Positions 10,254-23,254 of a DNA stretch of 64,000 nucleotides are shown piece after piece. A program made the translations under genes and the position numbers. The stretch spans positions 26,526,195 to 26,590,194 of the forward strand of contig NC_133103.1 in assembly GCF_022965805.1 (NCBI RefSeq). Reading direction: 5' to 3'. The notes under the pieces are model-generated. The model searched no databases. It saw only the letters and a program-made list of their open reading frames with translations, and was not told the DNA's origin. The stretch is from Primulina eburnea (Eukaryota; Streptophyta; Magnoliopsida; Lamiales; Gesneriaceae). Each line of letters opens with the position of its first letter. Within the stretch, counting starts at the first letter, position 1.

Positions 10254-13208
10254 ACTTGCTTGTCGATCCTGAGCAGTCTTAATCCGCTGTTTGATCACAA
10301 GAACTTTGTCCATGGCCTGCTGAATTAATTCTGGACCCTCGACCTGTCGTTCTCCGACTTCCTCCCAGAACAAAGGAGTACGACAACGTCGACCATACAA
10401 TGCTTCAAACGGAGACATACCAATACTCCTATGAAAACTGTTGTTGTATGCAAACTCTATCAGTGGCAGATGATCCTGCCAAGCTGGCCCGAAATCCATC
10501 ACACAAGATCTCAACATATCCTCAAGAGTACGAATAGTCCTCTCTGACTGACCGTCAGTCTCTGGGTGATATGCAGTACTCAAACTCAAGGTAGTGCCCA
10601 AGGCTTGTTGAAAGCTGCCCCAAAATCTAGATGTAAATCGAGGATCTCTGTCACTAACGATACTCACGGGCACACCATGAAACCGTACAATCTCCTGAAT
10701 GTACAACCGTGCCATCCGATCGAAAGTGAAATCTCTGTTATACGGAAGAAAATGGGCAGACTTAGTAAGCCGATCCACTACCACCCAGATAGCATCTCTA
10801 TTCCCCACAGACATAGGCAAGTGAGTCACGAAGTCCATCGTGATATGCTCCCACTTCCACTCCGGAATAGGAAGATTCTGCAACAAACCTCCTGGTCGTC
10901 GATACTCAGCCTTCACCTGCTGACAGACTAGGCACTTGGAGACATACTGATAAACATTACGTTTCATACCTTTCCACCAAAATCGAGTCCTCAAATCCTT
11001 ATACATCTTGTTGCTCCCCGGATGAACACTCAACTTGCTACGATGAGCCTGGGATAAAATCTCCTCCCTCAAAGTGTCATCTTCCGGTACAACAACACGA
11101 CCAGATAAGCACAAAAGACCCTCGGACTGATAGTGGAATCCAGAAGTATTATCTCCATCAGCCAACCGAGCTAATTTCTGAACCTTAGAATCAGACATCT
11201 GAGCATCTCTAATCCTAGAATACAAAACTGGTTCAGACAAAATAGAAGCTACACAGATACTCTCTGCTCCTTTCCGATGCTTACAATTGAATCCCATCGA
11301 ACAGAAATCCTGAATAATCTCAGATACAGCACAAGTCTGAAGAGCAGACAATCTCACCTTCCGACTAAGAGCATCGGCCGTGAGATTCGCAGATCCTGGA
11401 TGATACTTGATCTCACAATCATAATCCTTGAGTAGATCCATCCAACGACGCTGACGCATGTTCAACTCAGCCTGAGTGAACAGATACTTCAAACTCTTAT
11501 GATCAGTGAAAATCTCAAATCGCTCACCATACAGATAATGGCGCCAGATTTTCAAAGCAAAAACGATCGCTGCTAATTCCAGATCATGAACAGGATAGTT
11601 TTCCTCATGAGACTTCAACTGTCTCGACGCATAAGCAATCACATGCTCATTCTGCATCAGAACACACCCTAGTCCCTGCAAAGAAGCATCGGTGTAGACA
11701 CTGAAACCACCAGATCCAGACGGTAAAGCCAAAACAGGCGCAGATGTCAAACGTCTGCGAAGTTCCAGAAAACTCTCTTCGCACTCTGATGTCCACTCAA
11801 ATGAAACATCTTTCCGAGTGAGCTGAGTGAGTGGCTTAGCAATCTGAGAGAAGTTGACAATGAAACGGCGATAATACCCAGCCAATCCCAGAAAACTGCG
11901 GATCTCGGCTACTGTCGTTGGACGCGACCAGTTCAATACCGCTTCCACCTTGCTCGGGTCAACTGAAACTCCCTTGCTAGAAATGACATGACCAAGGAAT
12001 ACAACTCTGTCAGTCCAAAACTCACATTTACTCAACTTCGCATAAAGCTGATTCTCGCGAAGTGTCTGCAAAATAATCCTTAAGTGTTGTACGTGTTCTT
12101 GCTGATTATGCGAATAGATTAAGATATCATCTATAAACACCACAACAAACTTATCCAAGAAATCCCGAAATACCCGATTCATCAGATCCATAAAAACTGC
12201 TGGTGCATTCGTCACCCCAAAAGGCATAACCAGAAACTCATAATGCCCATACCGGGTCCTGAATGCAGTCTTCGATATGTCTCCCTGATGAACTCGAAGC
12301 TGATGATAACCAGACCTTAAATCAATCTTGGAATATACAGAGGTACCTTGCAGTTGATCAAATAAATCATCAATCCGTGGCAACGGATACTTATTCTTTA
12401 TCGTAGCACGATTCAACTGCCGATAATCTATGCAGAGCCGCATAGAACCATCCTTCTTTTTGACAAAAAGAACTGGTGCTCCCCACGGGGACACACTGGG
12501 TCGAATATACCCCTTGTCAAGAAGATCCTGCAACTGTTGTTTCAATTCTTGCATCTCCGATGGAGCTAAACGATAAGGAGCTCTAGAGATTGGTGCCGTG
12601 CCTGGCACTAAATCAATGCCGAAATCCACTTCCCGAACGGGAGGAAAACCAGGAATCTCCTCGGGAAAAACATCCGAAAACTCGCGAACCACTGGAATGT
12701 CACTGATACCGACACTATCTGCGGACGAATCAATAGCATAGATAAGGTAGCCTTCCCCGCCCGACTCTAAAGCACGACAGGCTTTCAGAGCAGAAACCAC
12801 AGGCATCGGGGGTCGCGCTCCCTCTCCATAGAAAAACCAACTGTCGCCCTCAATTGGACGAAACTGCACAAACTTCTGATAACAGTCCACAGTAGCTCTA
12901 AACACAGTCAGCACATCTATTCCCAGAATGCAATCAAAATCCTCCATCGCAAGAATCATCAAATTAGCAGTTAAAATATTTCCCTCAAACTCTAGAGGAC
13001 AACCCATAACTAGACGTTTAGCTAACACCGAATGACCCATCGGTGTGGAAACAGATACCACAACGTCCAAGGAAGTGAAATCTAGCAGATATGAACGAAT
13101 GCGATGCACCAGTATCAATGAGAACGTAAGCAGGTAATCCACATAATAAAAAGATACCTGCGATAACTCTCTCGTTCTCTTCAGCAGCCTGATCCTGGTT
13201 AAGAGCAA
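10251..13208 (-). CDS. pol: Chromovirus pol: protease end, reverse transcriptase, RNase H, integrase
   Basis: 985 codons. After an out-of-frame start, the protease end (ILGIDVL) is followed by RT with [29 protein letters not shown] and the catalytic FIDDILIY. RNase H has YTDAS, the [11 protein letters not shown] helix and TDHKSL. Integrase has an HHCC zinc region (HPGSNKM to CLVCQ), then catalytic acidic residues in [15 protein letters not shown] and the glutamate of [11 protein letters not shown]. All key residues look present. The frame is displaced from gag in the protease region, where about nine residues are missing compared with element A, and it ends at a premature TAA. The element is probably not independently active as it stands. 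Confidence 0.9.
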   Translation of the reverse strand: MLLTRIRLLKRTRELSQVSFYYVDYLLTFSLILVHRIRSYLLDFTSLDVVVSVSTPMGHSVLAKRLVMGCPLEFEGNILTANLMILAMEDFDCILGIDVLTVFRATVDCYQKFVQFRPIEGDSWFFYGEGARPPMPVVSALKACRALESGGEGYLIYAIDSSADSVGISDIPVVREFSDVFPEEIPGFPPVREVDFGIDLVPGTAPISRAPYRLAPSEMQELKQQLQDLLDKGYIRPSVSPWGAPVLFVKKKDGSMRLCIDYRQLNRATIKNKYPLPRIDDLFDQLQGTSVYSKIDLRSGYHQLRVHQGDISKTAFRTRYGHYEFLVMPFGVTNAPAVFMDLMNRVFRDFLDKFVVVFIDDILIYSHNQQEHVQHLRIILQTLRENQLYAKLSKCEFWTDRVVFLGHVISSKGVSVDPSKVEAVLNWSRPTTVAEIRSFLGLAGYYRRFIVNFSQIAKPLTQLTRKDVSFEWTSECEESFLELRRRLTSAPVLALPSGSGGFSVYTDASLQGLGCVLMQNEHVIAYASRQLKSHEENYPVHDLELAAIVFALKIWRHYLYGERFEIFTDHKSLKYLFTQAELNMRQRRWMDLLKDYDCEIKYHPGSANLTADALSRKVRLSALQTCAVSEIIQDFCSMGFNCKHRKGAESICVASILSEPVLYSRIRDAQMSDSKVQKLARLADGDNTSGFHYQSEGLLCLSGRVVVPEDDTLREEILSQAHRSKLSVHPGSNKMYKDLRTRFWWKGMKRNVYQYVSKCLVCQQVKAEYRRPGGLLQNLPIPEWKWEHITMDFVTHLPMSVGNRDAIWVVVDRLTKSAHFLPYNRDFTFDRMARLYIQEIVRFHGVPVSIVSDRDPRFTSRFWGSFQQALGTTLSLSTAYHPETDGQSERTIRTLEDMLRSCVMDFGPAWQDHLPLIEFAYNNSFHRSIGMSPFEALYGRRCRTPLFWEEVGERQVEGPELIQQAMDKVLVIKQRIKTAQDRQAS

Positions 13209-14205
13209 AGACCTGCCCTTGAGTACGCGGTCGGAGGTTAGAACCCTGAGTAGACCGTCCCTGCTGTGGTCTCTGATGAACTGAAGCCTGAGAACCAGAT
13301 CCTGATCCTCCGCCTGTCTGTGGACAATCTCTCTTCATGTGCCCCATCTCACCGCACCTGTAACAAGCACCCGCAACCTTGCGACAACGCTCCGTCGGAT
13401 GATCCTTCCCGCAATGCTGACACGGGCCCTTCTTCTTCCCAAAATGGTAAACTCCTCCAGATCCAGATGAAGAAGAAGTAGATCCGGCCTTCTTAAATGT
13501 TTGGGCGCGGGGACCCAAAGAACTAGTAGGACGAGCAGACTGCATGGCTCGACCTCTCAGCAAACTGCCCTCAGCCTGGCGACATCGGTTCACAAGACCC
13601 TCATACGATTTCGGATCATCACAGACAACAACCCGATCATAAATCTCCTGATTGAGGCCCTGGAGAAAATGGTTATACTTGGCCATAGCATTATCACTGA
13701 CATGTGGAACATACGGAAGCAACTCAAAGAACTTCTGTTGATACTCATCAACAGACAAACTCCCCTGTTTCAGATTGATCAACTCAATCGCCTTAGTCTG
13801 CAGAAGAGCTGGCGGAAAGTAAAGCAACATGAAAGCGGCTCGGAAATCGGCCCAAAGAACTCGACCCTGTCGCTGAACTATCGGTGCAGAGGTAGACCTC
13901 CACCACTTACGCGCACCACCCTCCAGCAAGAAATCAAGGGTATCAATTTGCTGCTCCGCCGAGCACTGAAAAGTCTTGAAGCAGCTCTCCATCCTCTCAA
14001 GCCAATTCTCCGCAACATCCGGAGTCTCACCGCCCGAAAGAGGTTTCGGCCCCATCTGCAAGAACCGATGCATACTAAAACTCCGAGGCTCATCACGACG
14101 GTGTTGACGACGTTCTCGATGCTCTCGGCGACGCTCCCGATCGTCGCGGTCTCCCCAGCGTCCAACGCTGCCATGACTACTAGCATCGTCGTCATAACCA
14201 GACAT
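13018..14205 (-). CDS. gag: Chromovirus gag with nucleocapsid zinc knuckle and protease start
   Basis: 395 codons. The N-terminus is rich in Arg, Asp and Glu; the middle has the gag core (ARKWW, then [15 protein letters not shown]). A serine/glycine-rich linker leads to the CCHC knuckle [14 protein letters not shown], preceded by a second Cys/His group ([13 protein letters not shown]). The frame runs into the protease active site [10 protein letters not shown], then loses register after ISARF. Gag forms the virus-like particle and binds element RNA. The ATG at 14205 is the first in frame after the priming site, about 70 bp away. Confidence 0.9.
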   Translation of the reverse strand: MSGYDDDASSHGSVGRWGDRDDRERRREHRERRQHRRDEPRSFSMHRFLQMGPKPLSGGETPDVAENWLERMESCFKTFQCSAEQQIDTLDFLLEGGARKWWRSTSAPIVQRQGRVLWADFRAAFMLLYFPPALLQTKAIELINLKQGSLSVDEYQQKFFELLPYVPHVSDNAMAKYNHFLQGLNQEIYDRVVVCDDPKSYEGLVNRCRQAEGSLLRGRAMQSARPTSSLGPRAQTFKKAGSTSSSSGSGGVYHFGKKKGPCQHCGKDHPTERCRKVAGACYRCGEMGHMKRDCPQTGGGSGSGSQASVHQRPQQGRSTQGSNLRPRTQGQVFALNQDQAAEENERVIAGIFLLCGLPAYVLIDTGASHSFISARFHFLGRCGICFHTDGSFGVS

Positions 14206-14274
14206 CTCTCACTACAAAAGTTACCAGAGATTAAACCCAAAAGAACAGTTTTAATTCCCAAAATCTTAATGCAT

Positions 14275-14286
14275 GCTCTGATACCA
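14275..14286 (-). other. Primer-binding site, initiator tRNA-Met type
   Basis: The minus strand reads TGGTATCAGAGC four bases inside the 5' LTR. Confidence 0.85.
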
Positions 14287-14290
14287 TAAA

Positions 14291-15550
14291 TGTAGTGACC
14301 CGTTCCAGAATCACCTACTAATCAGAACTTAAGCATACAAAATTTATATTTAAAACTGAATCAGGTAAACAGCGGAATAAGTAATACAACCCAATCGAAA
14401 CTGTAAGTACAAAAATACTTAAACAACCAGATCGAACTAAATCCAAGAATAAATACCAACAACTACAAATCAACCTCTGCCAGCTCCCTGTCCACTCCCT
14501 CCTGGACCGTCCAACCTGAGACCTGCCCCATCGAATAGGGTGTCCAAAACAGAGATAAACCGAGGACGTGAGCATAAAACACTCAGCACCGAAAGCATGA
14601 GTATACAAGACTATGACATGCATGTATGCAAAATGTACTGGATACCAGGATCTGGGTATAACGAAATACTGCTCAGGCAAATGACGTCAAGGTATGTAGC
14701 ACTCTGCGCCGTCGCACCAGGAGGTGGCTCCCATACCAAAATAAACCTGTGGATATACCGGTGACCTGACCACCGTCGGCCAACGGGGTCCAACCATCCA
14801 CAACAAACGAGGGCTGAGCACCCTCTCAACAGACTATCTCAAAGATAATCAGGCTCAACATGATTATGCAAATGCCGCATAATAAACCATGCATCATATG
14901 ACAGATAATAATGCATCATATAAACATGCAACACATAGTAAAGCATACTCAATCCTGCTATCTCGGATAGTACTTTCGTACCTCAAATCAGTAGATCCTA
15001 GCAATCAGCCCTAGAATCAAGTCCGCGTCCGTAGTCAGCCCACTGATGCTGCTAGCTCCCAACTAGAGCACAGCTCCGCTACAAAACCAGTAGCTCCTCG
15101 CTAGTGCCTAAACCTCGGGAAAAGACTAGAAACCTATCAGAAACGACTAAAACGCTCTGGAACACTCGGAATTGGCGAGGGAATAGTGAAGCCTCGCGCC
15201 TCTATTTATAGACAACGATCGGACGATCCGATCCACTTCGGACGATCCGAACCACTTCGGATGATCCGAACCCTGTACACTTCGGACCTTCCGAACCCTT
15301 ATCAGACGATCCGAACTCTGCATGTCTTCCACGTGTCCAGACATTTGTCTTCGGACGATCCGAACCCTGATCGGACGATCCGAACTCTGCATGTCTTCCA
15401 CGTGTCCAGACACCTGTCTTCGGACGATCCGAACCCTGATCGGACGATCCGAACCCTGATCGGACGATCCGAACCCACTTCGGTCTTTCCGATCTCACCG
15501 ACATAGAATTTATCCAATAATTAACTCAAATTAGGTATCGGGATACTACA
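14291..15550 (-). repeat. 5' LTR of the chromovirus
   Basis: Same length as the 3' copy, with about eight substitutions. Followed by AGTGT (15551-15555), the right target-site duplication. Confidence 0.95.
15202..15492 (-). promoter_or_regulatory. Active-position U3 promoter of the chromovirus
   Basis: In the 5' LTR the TATA box (15202-15211) and the TCGGACGATCCGA cluster (15217-15492) match the 3' copy, so transcription of gag-pol would start from here. Confidence 0.6.
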
Positions 15551-15555
15551 AGTGT

Positions 15556-16031
15556 TGACTGGAAGGTGCTGCCTTAAGTCTAGTCTAGGAGTTCAGTTAG
15601 GCAGTGGGTAAGTCCTAAGCTTGGTGGGTTATTACAATTGATGTAATCAAAGTCTTCTAGTGGATCCTACCCATGGTGGTAGAAGGGGTGACGTAGGAGC
15701 AGTTGAAGTCTCCGAACATCCATAAATATATCTTGTGTTATTTCTGTTTAACTGATTGTTTTTTTCTTAACTGATTTGATCAGTCCAACTGAGATTAGTT
15801 TAGTTCTATCCATAACTGAACTTATATAAGCCAGAACCGATCCAATGTAATTTTCAGTTATTCAGTAGCACATGATATATAAAATATATCAGTATTTCTT
15901 AATGAATGATTACTTCGAGTATTTTCCGCTTGATTTTATTTCAAACTCGATCTAACTCATCGGTGTAAAAATTCTTAGAACACGAGCTATTGCAGCTCAT
16001 CATGTTTTTAGAGGATTTTCCCGATCCAACA
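15556..16031 (+). repeat. 3' LTR of SIRE-like element, second part
   Basis: Resumes the LTR after the chromovirus and ends CGATCCAACA at 16031, followed by CTCTG. It aligns with 6004-6480 of the 5' LTR. Confidence 0.9.
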
Positions 16032-16521
16032 CTCTGGCTAGAACAAGACACATGTTGTAAGGCAATGTGTTTCCTTAGTTGCACATATGATGTCACTATT
16101 GTTACTCAAAGATGCATCACATCGTTATCGAATTCATTTACAACTCTCGATATACCAAGTATTGCAAATTCGATCAGGATATATGAGTTGAAGGGATCAT
16201 AATGTACGCTAACCAGAACTTAAGGTTCTTGTAGACGCTATCAGTGATACCTAGGGGATCATGGGGTGACGCTAGTAGACGCTTTTGCCATGATCCAATG
16301 AGTACAATTAGACTTGAGCTCTGATATTCTTGATCAAGGAGTTGATGAAAAGAATGAGTTTAATAAGGGTGAGTTCAAATAAGAACAAATATTGTTCTAA
16401 ATCACATGAAGTTGTGAACTCATGTTTAGCTGTATCTTAGAACTATTGAGGGTCACACAATTGTCAGATTTTTGTCCCCGTCGAGATAGTCAAGTTCAAG
16501 AAATTGAATTTGGCGACTGTA
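16032..16521 (+). repeat. Old copia LTR, middle part
   Basis: Continues the old copia LTR from 5092 and matches 45025-45510, including TTTCCTTAGTTGCACATA and the TCAGTGATACCTAG block. No gene: the 70-codon reading frame at 15990-16202 runs across the junction with the SIRE-like LTR. It stops at 16521 in CTGTA, the duplication flanking the next insertion. Confidence 0.75.
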
Positions 16522-17256
16522 TGTTAGGATCGGTTAATGAATATGATGTGTTTAGAAGGAGGGTTGAATAAACAATTCGGTTTTTAAAATATTTTTGGAT
16601 ATGAATCAGTTCTTTAAGGAACTGATTCTAAAATCTTGTGTATCCATATCTATCAGTTAACTAAGAGTAGTAGTGCAAAAATAAACTGAAAGATAGATTG
16701 AATATTTTTGGATAAGGTATCAATAACAGAATAAATAGAATGATGGACACAAATAGTTTTATGATGTTCGGAGACTTCAACTGCTCCTACGTCACCTCTT
16801 ATATCTTAAGGATAAGAATTCACTAAAAAACTTTGATTGATTACAAGGAATTGTAATAACCCACTTTAGTTGGATTTATACTATGTCAAACTGAAACTCT
16901 TAGCTTTTATTTTTACTTATCATTTGATAACTGATTAGCTCTAATAAATATCCTGAATGCTACAAATAAATCAATGAAGTAAGATTTAAATTCAAACTGG
17001 TTGACTTATTAGTTTAGCTGGACTACATCAGTTCTAACTGATGTCATCTTAATTCGAAAATTTCATTTCAGTTTCGCAAACTTATTAGTTCTGATCTTCA
17101 ATCTGTTTAACGAACTTTGAATCATCAGTTATACGATTTATATATACTTATAAAAACTTTAGTCTATTTACTTCAGTTCTTAATCCATTTTAGTCTGAGA
17201 AGTCTTATTTAGTTTCGAGATCAGTTACAAACTTTCAGTTGCATCAGTTCAATTTG
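16522..17256 (-). repeat. Solo LTR of a second SIRE-like family, first part
   Basis: Starts TGTTAGGATC on the plus strand after CTGTA (16517-16521). The other end, TTTTCAACA, is at 40100, followed by CTGTA (40101-40105). The joined length is about 794 bp. Read on the minus strand it has AACTGA-rich sequence and blocks matching the other SIRE-like LTR (for example TAGGAGCAGTTGAAGTCTCC near 16770-16790). No interior sequence accompanies it, so it is a solo LTR, later split by element A. Confidence 0.8.
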
Positions 17257-18581
17257 TGTGGGGACCCGAACGCTAATCAAGTTCTTAATCATTATTGGGA
17301 CAAATTTTTTTTAAACTACAGTATTAAATGCGGAACGTAATGGAATTCAATCTAATATACATATCAGTATAAAAGTACAAGTCTTGTACATCATACATCA
17401 ACTCAAACTAAGGTTCAACAACTAATGTCAAGTGCTGAATCCTATCTACAGCAAATTCAAAGTCCGTGGTCTCCACTCTAATCATGATCTCTCGTCATCT
17501 CCTCGACCTTGATCCTGTCCCACCTGTTGTCATGCACACATACAAACACGACAACAGCCGGATAACTCCGGTGAGAAATACATCCCAGTATAAATCAACG
17601 AACATGCAATCATATAATCAATATAAAGCATGAAATAGATATCAATAATATGTATCAAAATCTGAAACATAATCAATATAAAATTGTCAATCAAACTCGT
17701 GACTCCATGTCTCAGACTAGAATCAATCCAAGTCTAGGGATCCCGGTTCCCAGACGTTGGTATTCCTATATCGATTTTCAATGTGTAATGTGCTAGTGAT
17801 GATTCCATCACTATCAGCACTTATGCCACAAGATCACTCGTCTAACACATGTCTAATACATGCTTTCTATAAATCAATAGAACCATATCAATTCACATCA
17901 ATGCACATAGTAACAAGAAGTATGTGATTTAGGGAAACTCAAGTATATCGTACTCGAGTCGTTCTCCCGGTACCACATTGACTTATACCTTTCTTTTATT
18001 GCAGTTCTGATGTTGTTTCTGTCTGGAATTCAAAGTCTATCAACACTCAATATGGCAATGACAATATCAGTAATACAATATCAATATACTCTTCAAATCA
18101 ATACCAATCTGATCAATCTGGATTCAACTCAAAATCAATGGAATAACGGCATAATCTCGATATTCCCGTCAGCACAATCTCAACAGATAATAATTACAAT
18201 CCATAACCAACATCCAATACAATCTGTAATCAATCAACAATCCAAATCTCTCCAATATCAATTGATATACTCTGAAAAATCATAACAATTCCATAATAAA
18301 TCTGTTTCTCAATCTGACTTTGATTCTACGATGTCTAACATGTCAAGAACATCATATATGAATCCTATCTGATTCTAGCAATATCATAATTTCAAAACAT
18401 ATCAAAACGTAACGAAACTTACGTCCAGTTGTAGACTACATCCATAGGAACACCGTACTGAAGTCGGATTCAAAATCTAACGGACGGATTTTGCGTAAAT
18501 CAAATTTTTAGAATCAAACTTGAAGCTTTCTTTTATGATTCTCTCGTTTACTCTATTTTGCAGATATGAAGCAATGAAGAC

Positions 18582-18702
<121 letters not shown>

Positions 18703-18734
18703 ATGCGAGGGGCAAGTGGCTCGTCCTTTGCATA

Positions 18735-18962
18735 GCACGTCTCGCGCATATGCGCGACATCACTCGGCGCATATGCGCGAGACACTATATCTCGGCGCGT
18801 AGCACGCATAGCGCCTTGCGCATATGCACGAGGTCCTTAGAAATTCTTCAAAACTCTCGGGTACCCTCGCGCACATGCGCGGATTCATGTCGCGCATATG
18901 CTCGAGGATCTCTGCCTGCCTCGCGCATATGCGCCCTCTCAGGTCGCGCATATGCGCGAGGG
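18735..18962 (-). promoter_or_regulatory. U3 cluster of CTCGCGCATATGCGCGAG palindromes
   Basis: Six to eight copies or variants of a fully palindromic 18-bp word occur here (for example CGCGCATATGCGCGAC, GGCGCATATGCGCGAG, TCGCGCATATGCGCGAG), about 125-350 bp from the 5' end of the LTR in element orientation. Variants mostly lose a CG. The position matches the clusters in the other gypsy LTRs. Confidence 0.55.
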
Positions 18963-19088
18963 GTGGAGTCCTCGCACATAATTCAGTCTTCTTTTCGCTT
19001 TTTCGGTCTGATCCGTTCTGTTTATAATCACAACACAATTACCAACAAATCATATCAGAATACAGTAATCAAAATCTCGGGCATTACA

Positions 19089-19125
19089 TTTCTCCCCCCT
19101 AAGTTCTGATTTCTCCCCCGAAATC
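19089..19125 (-). other. Polypurine tracts of element A
   Basis: The plus strand has TTTCTCCCCCCTAAG right after the LTR and a second TTTCTCCCCCG near 19111. On the minus strand these are purine runs before the 3' LTR. Confidence 0.75.
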
Positions 19126-19185
19126 ACAGACAATCAAATCATATCAGAAAGAAATGTATAACAAAAGCTGAATAGAAAACTCACA

Positions 19186-19580
19186 TCAATGAAATAAATC
19201 TGGGAACGTCCGTCTCATGTCTGACTCAGTCTCCCAGGTAGCCTCTTCGACACCGTGACAACTCCATTGAACTTTCACAAGCGGAATTGTCTTCGTTCTA
19301 AGCTGTTTTTCCTTCCGATCAAGAATCTGAATCGGCTTTTTGAAATAGCTCAATGTCTCGTCAAGCTCGGCCTCGTCTGGTTGCAAAATATGTGAAGCAT
19401 CAGGCAGGTATTTCCTCAACAACGATACATGGAAGACATCATGTATCCCAGATAAAGAAGGCGGCAATGCGAGTCGATAGGCACAATCTCCTATCTTCTT
19501 GAGAATCTTGTACGGTCCAATATAACGTTGAGACAGTTTCCCCTTCTTGCCAAATCTGACAACACCCCTGAAAGGAGAAA
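19186..19580 (-). pseudogene. Element A integrase C-terminus and chromodomain-like tail
   Basis: The minus-strand frame holds the HDVFHVSLLRKY motif, PIQILDRKEKQLRTKTIPLV and a tail with KVQW and EEATWETE ending at 19186, as in plant chromoviruses. It is cut off at 19580 by the LTR of element B. The upstream part resumes at 34430, where AGAAA is repeated. Confidence 0.85.
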
Positions 19581-21458
19581 TGTGGGGACCCAGACACTAA
19601 TCATGTTCTGAATCATCATTGGGACAATTTAATCAATTATAATAAACAGTGTCTATTTCTTTTTTAAATTGCGGAACGTAATGGGATTCAATCTAATATA
19701 CATATCAGTATTAAAGTACAAGTCTTGTACTGTATATACAATCATTCAAACAAAGGTTTAACAACAAAATGTCCAGTATCCAAACCCTATATCTAATCCA
19801 AGTTCGTAGTCTCCACTCTAATAACGATCTATCTTCATCTCCTCAACCCTGAACCTGTCCCACCTGTTGTCATGCACACATACAGACACGACAACAGTCG
19901 GATAACTCTAGTGAGAATAAAATCCCAGTATAAACCAATGAAACATGCAATCATATAAACAATGGAAAAGCATGTAACACATATCAGTAATATATATCAA
20001 ATCTGAAAACATAATCAATATAAAAATGTCAATCAAACTAGTGACTCCACGTCTCAGACTAGACTCAATCCTAGTCTAGGGATCCCGGTTTCCAGATGTT
20101 GGTATTCCTATATCGAACATCAGCAATAGAAGAAACTCCAATTCTATCCACTTCGATATAATCAAACATCCGGTGTCTTGACCCATCCGTCACAGACTGT
20201 GGCACTATGGCCAATACACTATCTTGTGACATCGTGCAATGTGCCCGTGACGATCCCGCCACTATCAGGCACTTCTGTCACAAGATCACTCGTCTAATAC
20301 TAGTCTAGTACATGCTTCTATAAATCAATAGGACAAGCATATCAATTCAATTCAATGCATATAATAACAAGAGGTATGTGATTTAGGAAAACTCAAGTAT
20401 ATCCTACTCGAGTCGATCTCCCAATACCACATTGACTTATACCTTTCTTTCGTTGAAGTTCTGACGTCGTTCCAGTCTGGAGTTCAAAATCTGTCAACCC
20501 TCACTCTGGCAAGGACAATATCAATAATATCATATCAACATACCGTTCAAATCAATACCAATCTGATTAATTTGGACTTAATTCCAAATAAACGGCATAA
20601 TGGCACAATCCCGATATCCTGGTCAACTCAAACATAAGTAATCAATAACAATAACTCATAATCCTCAAGAATACAATGTACTATGCTGAAATCTGTATCA
20701 TCTTAATTCAATACATGCTGGAAATGAACAAAATTCGCATATCATACTCGTTCCTTAATCCGATACCAACTATATGTACTCCTTCATCTCAACAACATAT
20801 ACTATCAAGCATATATGGATTTCTCCAACACATACATATCAAAACATGCTGTAAAGTATTAAAACATTTACCCTTTCGAAGCCCTTGTCAAGAGGAACAA
20901 GAATCTCAACTCTGATTGAAAATCGTACGGCTAGATCTTTCACACTTCAAAATCTAAACTATAATGAAGTTGGGGATTTTTTGAATGTTCATCTCGGTCT
21001 TGCTGCTGAAGGTGGTGAGGGAAATGAAGACAACACATTATATTGCATGGCTAAGGGCAAGTGTCGTATTTTTCATTCAACACGACGCACCGCGGGAGCG
21101 CTCATTATTTGACTGCCAAGTGCGCTAAGCTTACTGATCCACACTCAAAATTGCAGAAGCAACGACTGCAGGTGCGCTATCCTTTCTACCGTGGGTGCGG
21201 TCTGGTCTCTGTTCATTTACCGCAGATGCGGTGGCTTTTATGGCGAGGGTGTGTTACGCCTACTGTAAACCATCAAAATTTCATGATAAACGACCGCGGG
21301 TGCACTGTCGTTTGAACCGCGGGTGCACTGTCTCTGCTGTCCAACAATATATTTTGCAACTAAAATCGAATCGCAACGTCGCTTCTTCGGCCTTCGATAA
21401 ATACATCAATTCATGCATTAATAATTGCTGATTACCAACTCACATCTCGGGCATTAAA
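19581..21458 (-). repeat. 3' LTR of element B
   Basis: 1878 bp. The first base on the minus strand is altered (TTTAATGCCC where the 5' copy has TGTAATGCC-type sequence). It is very similar to the 5' LTR, with several C-to-T or G-to-A changes in its GC-rich motif cluster. Polypurine sequence follows at 21459-21480. Confidence 0.9.
21085..21330 (-). promoter_or_regulatory. U3 cluster of ACCGCACCCGCGGT-type motifs (element B, 3' LTR)
   Basis: On the minus strand the words ACCGCACCCGCGGT and GTGCACCCGCGGT recur with variants, about 130-380 bp from the LTR start. The arms ACCGC/GCGGT form an inverted repeat. The matching cluster in the 5' LTR is near 34055-34300 and is less decayed. A weak TATA-like CAATATAATG lies downstream at 21037-21046. 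Confidence 0.5.
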
Positions 21459-21559
21459 TTTCTCCCTTTCTTAGATAGGAGTTCGTCCTCGAACTCGCAG
21501 GCAATCAATCAAAACAAGTAAAAGAAGCAATATAATCAAAAGCTGAATAAATACTCACA

Positions 21560-23050
21560 TCAAGGAAATAACTCTGGATATCTTTGTCTCATCTCTGATT
21601 CTATCTCCCAAGTTGCTTCTTCAATGCCATGATAAGTCCATTGCACTTTCACAAGAGGAATAGTCTTCGTTCTGAGTTCTTTTCCTTATGATCGATGATC
21701 TGGATCGGTTTCTCGACATAACTCAAAGTCTCGTCAAACTCGGTCTCGTCTGGCTGAATAATGTGAGAATCATCAGAGAGATATTTCCGCAGCATAGATA
21801 TATGAAAGACGTCATGTATCCCTGATAAGAAAGGCGATAAGGCAAGTCGATAGGCACAATCTCCTATCTTCTCGAGAATCTCATAGGGACCAACATATCG
21901 TGGAGACAACTTTCCTTTCTTGCCAAATCTGACAACTCCTCGGAACGGTGAAATCTTCAAAAATACTCGATCTCCAGTCTCAAATACCAACGATCGTCGT
22001 CTGATGTTGGCATATTTGGCCTGTCGGACCTGAGCTGCATTCATTTTCTTCTGAGTCAGCTTCACTTTTTCTGTCATATATCTGATCATATCAGGTCCAA
22101 TCTGAGGAAGCTCAGAGATATCATCCCAATATAAAGGGGATCTGCATTTCTTTTCGTACAACGCCTCAAATGGTGCCATCTCAATACTTGTTTGATAGCT
22201 ATTATTCCAATGTCTGAATCGTCCGCTCTGACTGTTCGTCAGTCTGTGGATGATATGCAGTACTTAGATGTAACTTTGTACCTAGAGCCTGCTGTAAACT
22301 CTGCCAGAAGTGCGAAGTAAACCGAGGATCACGGTCTGAAACAATCGACTTCGGCACTCCGTGCAATGTGACCACTTCTTTGACATAAATATCAGCCATC
22401 TGGTCATATGTGTACGTCATTTTGTATGTAATAAAACATGCAGATTTGGTTAATAGATCAATCACGACCCAAATCGCATCACAACCTCTAGAGGATCTTG
22501 GCAATTGCGTCACAAAATCCATGGACATGTGGTCCCATTTCCATTCAGGACTCGACAAACTCTGTAACAATCCTCCTGGTTTATTTCTTTCGTCTTTCAC
22601 ATGTTGGCAATTCAGACCCTTGGCTACAAATTCAGTAACATCATATTTCATTTGTTTCCACCAATACCGTGTCTTCAAATCATTATACATTTTTCTGCCA
22701 CCAGGATGAATGCTAAAACGACTGCTGTGCCCTTCAGCTAGTATCCGCTATCTCATATCTGAAACGTTCGGCACAACAATACGATTATTCACATATAAAA
22801 AACTATCACGAACCTTATATTCCGATTGATGCCAGCTTTGACCATAGCAATCGAATTCTGTACATTCTGATCAAGTTTTTGTGCTTCTTTGATTCACAAT
22901 ATCAAGTCTGGTTCGGCCCAAATAGCACATAATCTCAGAGGCTGACGATCTGTTTCAAAGGCTAATCCAGACAAACAACAATCTTCTATCAAATTGGAAA
23001 CACCAATCGTCGACAAGGATAAAGAACATACCTTTCGACTTAGTGCATCT
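21560..23050 (-). pseudogene. Element B RNase H end, integrase and chromodomain-like tail, broken
   Basis: From the right, the RNase H end ([19 protein letters not shown]) is followed by a damaged zinc region, then integrase with [15 protein letters not shown] and SERTIQTLE (22202-22690). Compared with element A, about 26 codons are missing between TLE and NNSYQ (22180-22201), changing frame. The next part (21649-22179) has KKGKLSPRYVGPYEILE. A one-base loss near 21690 displaces the tail, which then ends at 21560 after EEATWEIES. It stops at 23050, where element C is inserted. Confidence 0.8.
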
Positions 23051-23254
23051 TGTAATAGCCAAGCCTGGTGTACAGTACGGTTTAAGTCTTGTATGTTCTT
23101 GGATTATTTGGTTTAGATGTTAAGAGTTGTGATTATGGGTCATAGTATGGTTGGTTATCATTATTTTGTGGCATTATTGATGTTCATTGATGGTAGTTGT
23201 ATTGTATCAGCGTTGCGGTTCGATTTTAGTTGCTTTAGAGTTTGTTTTTGCCGT

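Larger units (their letters stand above)
8403..15550 (-). mobile_element. Young, nearly intact Ty3/gypsy chromovirus (Tekay/Del-like)
   Basis: Two LTRs of exactly 1260 bp are flanked by AGTGT duplications. On the minus strand the order is 5' LTR, priming site, gag, protease, RT, RNase H, integrase, chromodomain-like tail, polypurine tract, 3' LTR. By eye I count about eight differences between the LTRs, so it is recent. Two defects break the polyprotein: a frame change in protease and one in-frame stop in the integrase C-terminal region. The Tekay/Del assignment rests on the polyprotein style and is inferred. Confidence 0.9.
5093..16031 (+). mobile_element. Non-autonomous SIRE-like copia element, split by a chromovirus
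   Basis: The LTRs start TGTTG-AACATTTCATGC (5093 and 7487). The priming site fits initiator tRNA-Met, and duplications CTCTG flank the element (5088-5092 and 16032-16036). The interior is only about 1 kb (6481-7486) with no recognisable gag or pol. The LTR length near 1.39 kb and repeated GGGGGAG tracts in the interior suit SIRE/Maximus copia elements. Its 3' LTR is interrupted by the chromovirus 8403-15550. It sits in an older copia LTR. Confidence 0.85.

Noticed and set aside
13501..14289. 262-codon plus-strand frame opposite gag
   Set aside because: It lies on the reverse strand of a well-supported gag with a zinc knuckle; no domain and no promoter. I treat it as a shadow.
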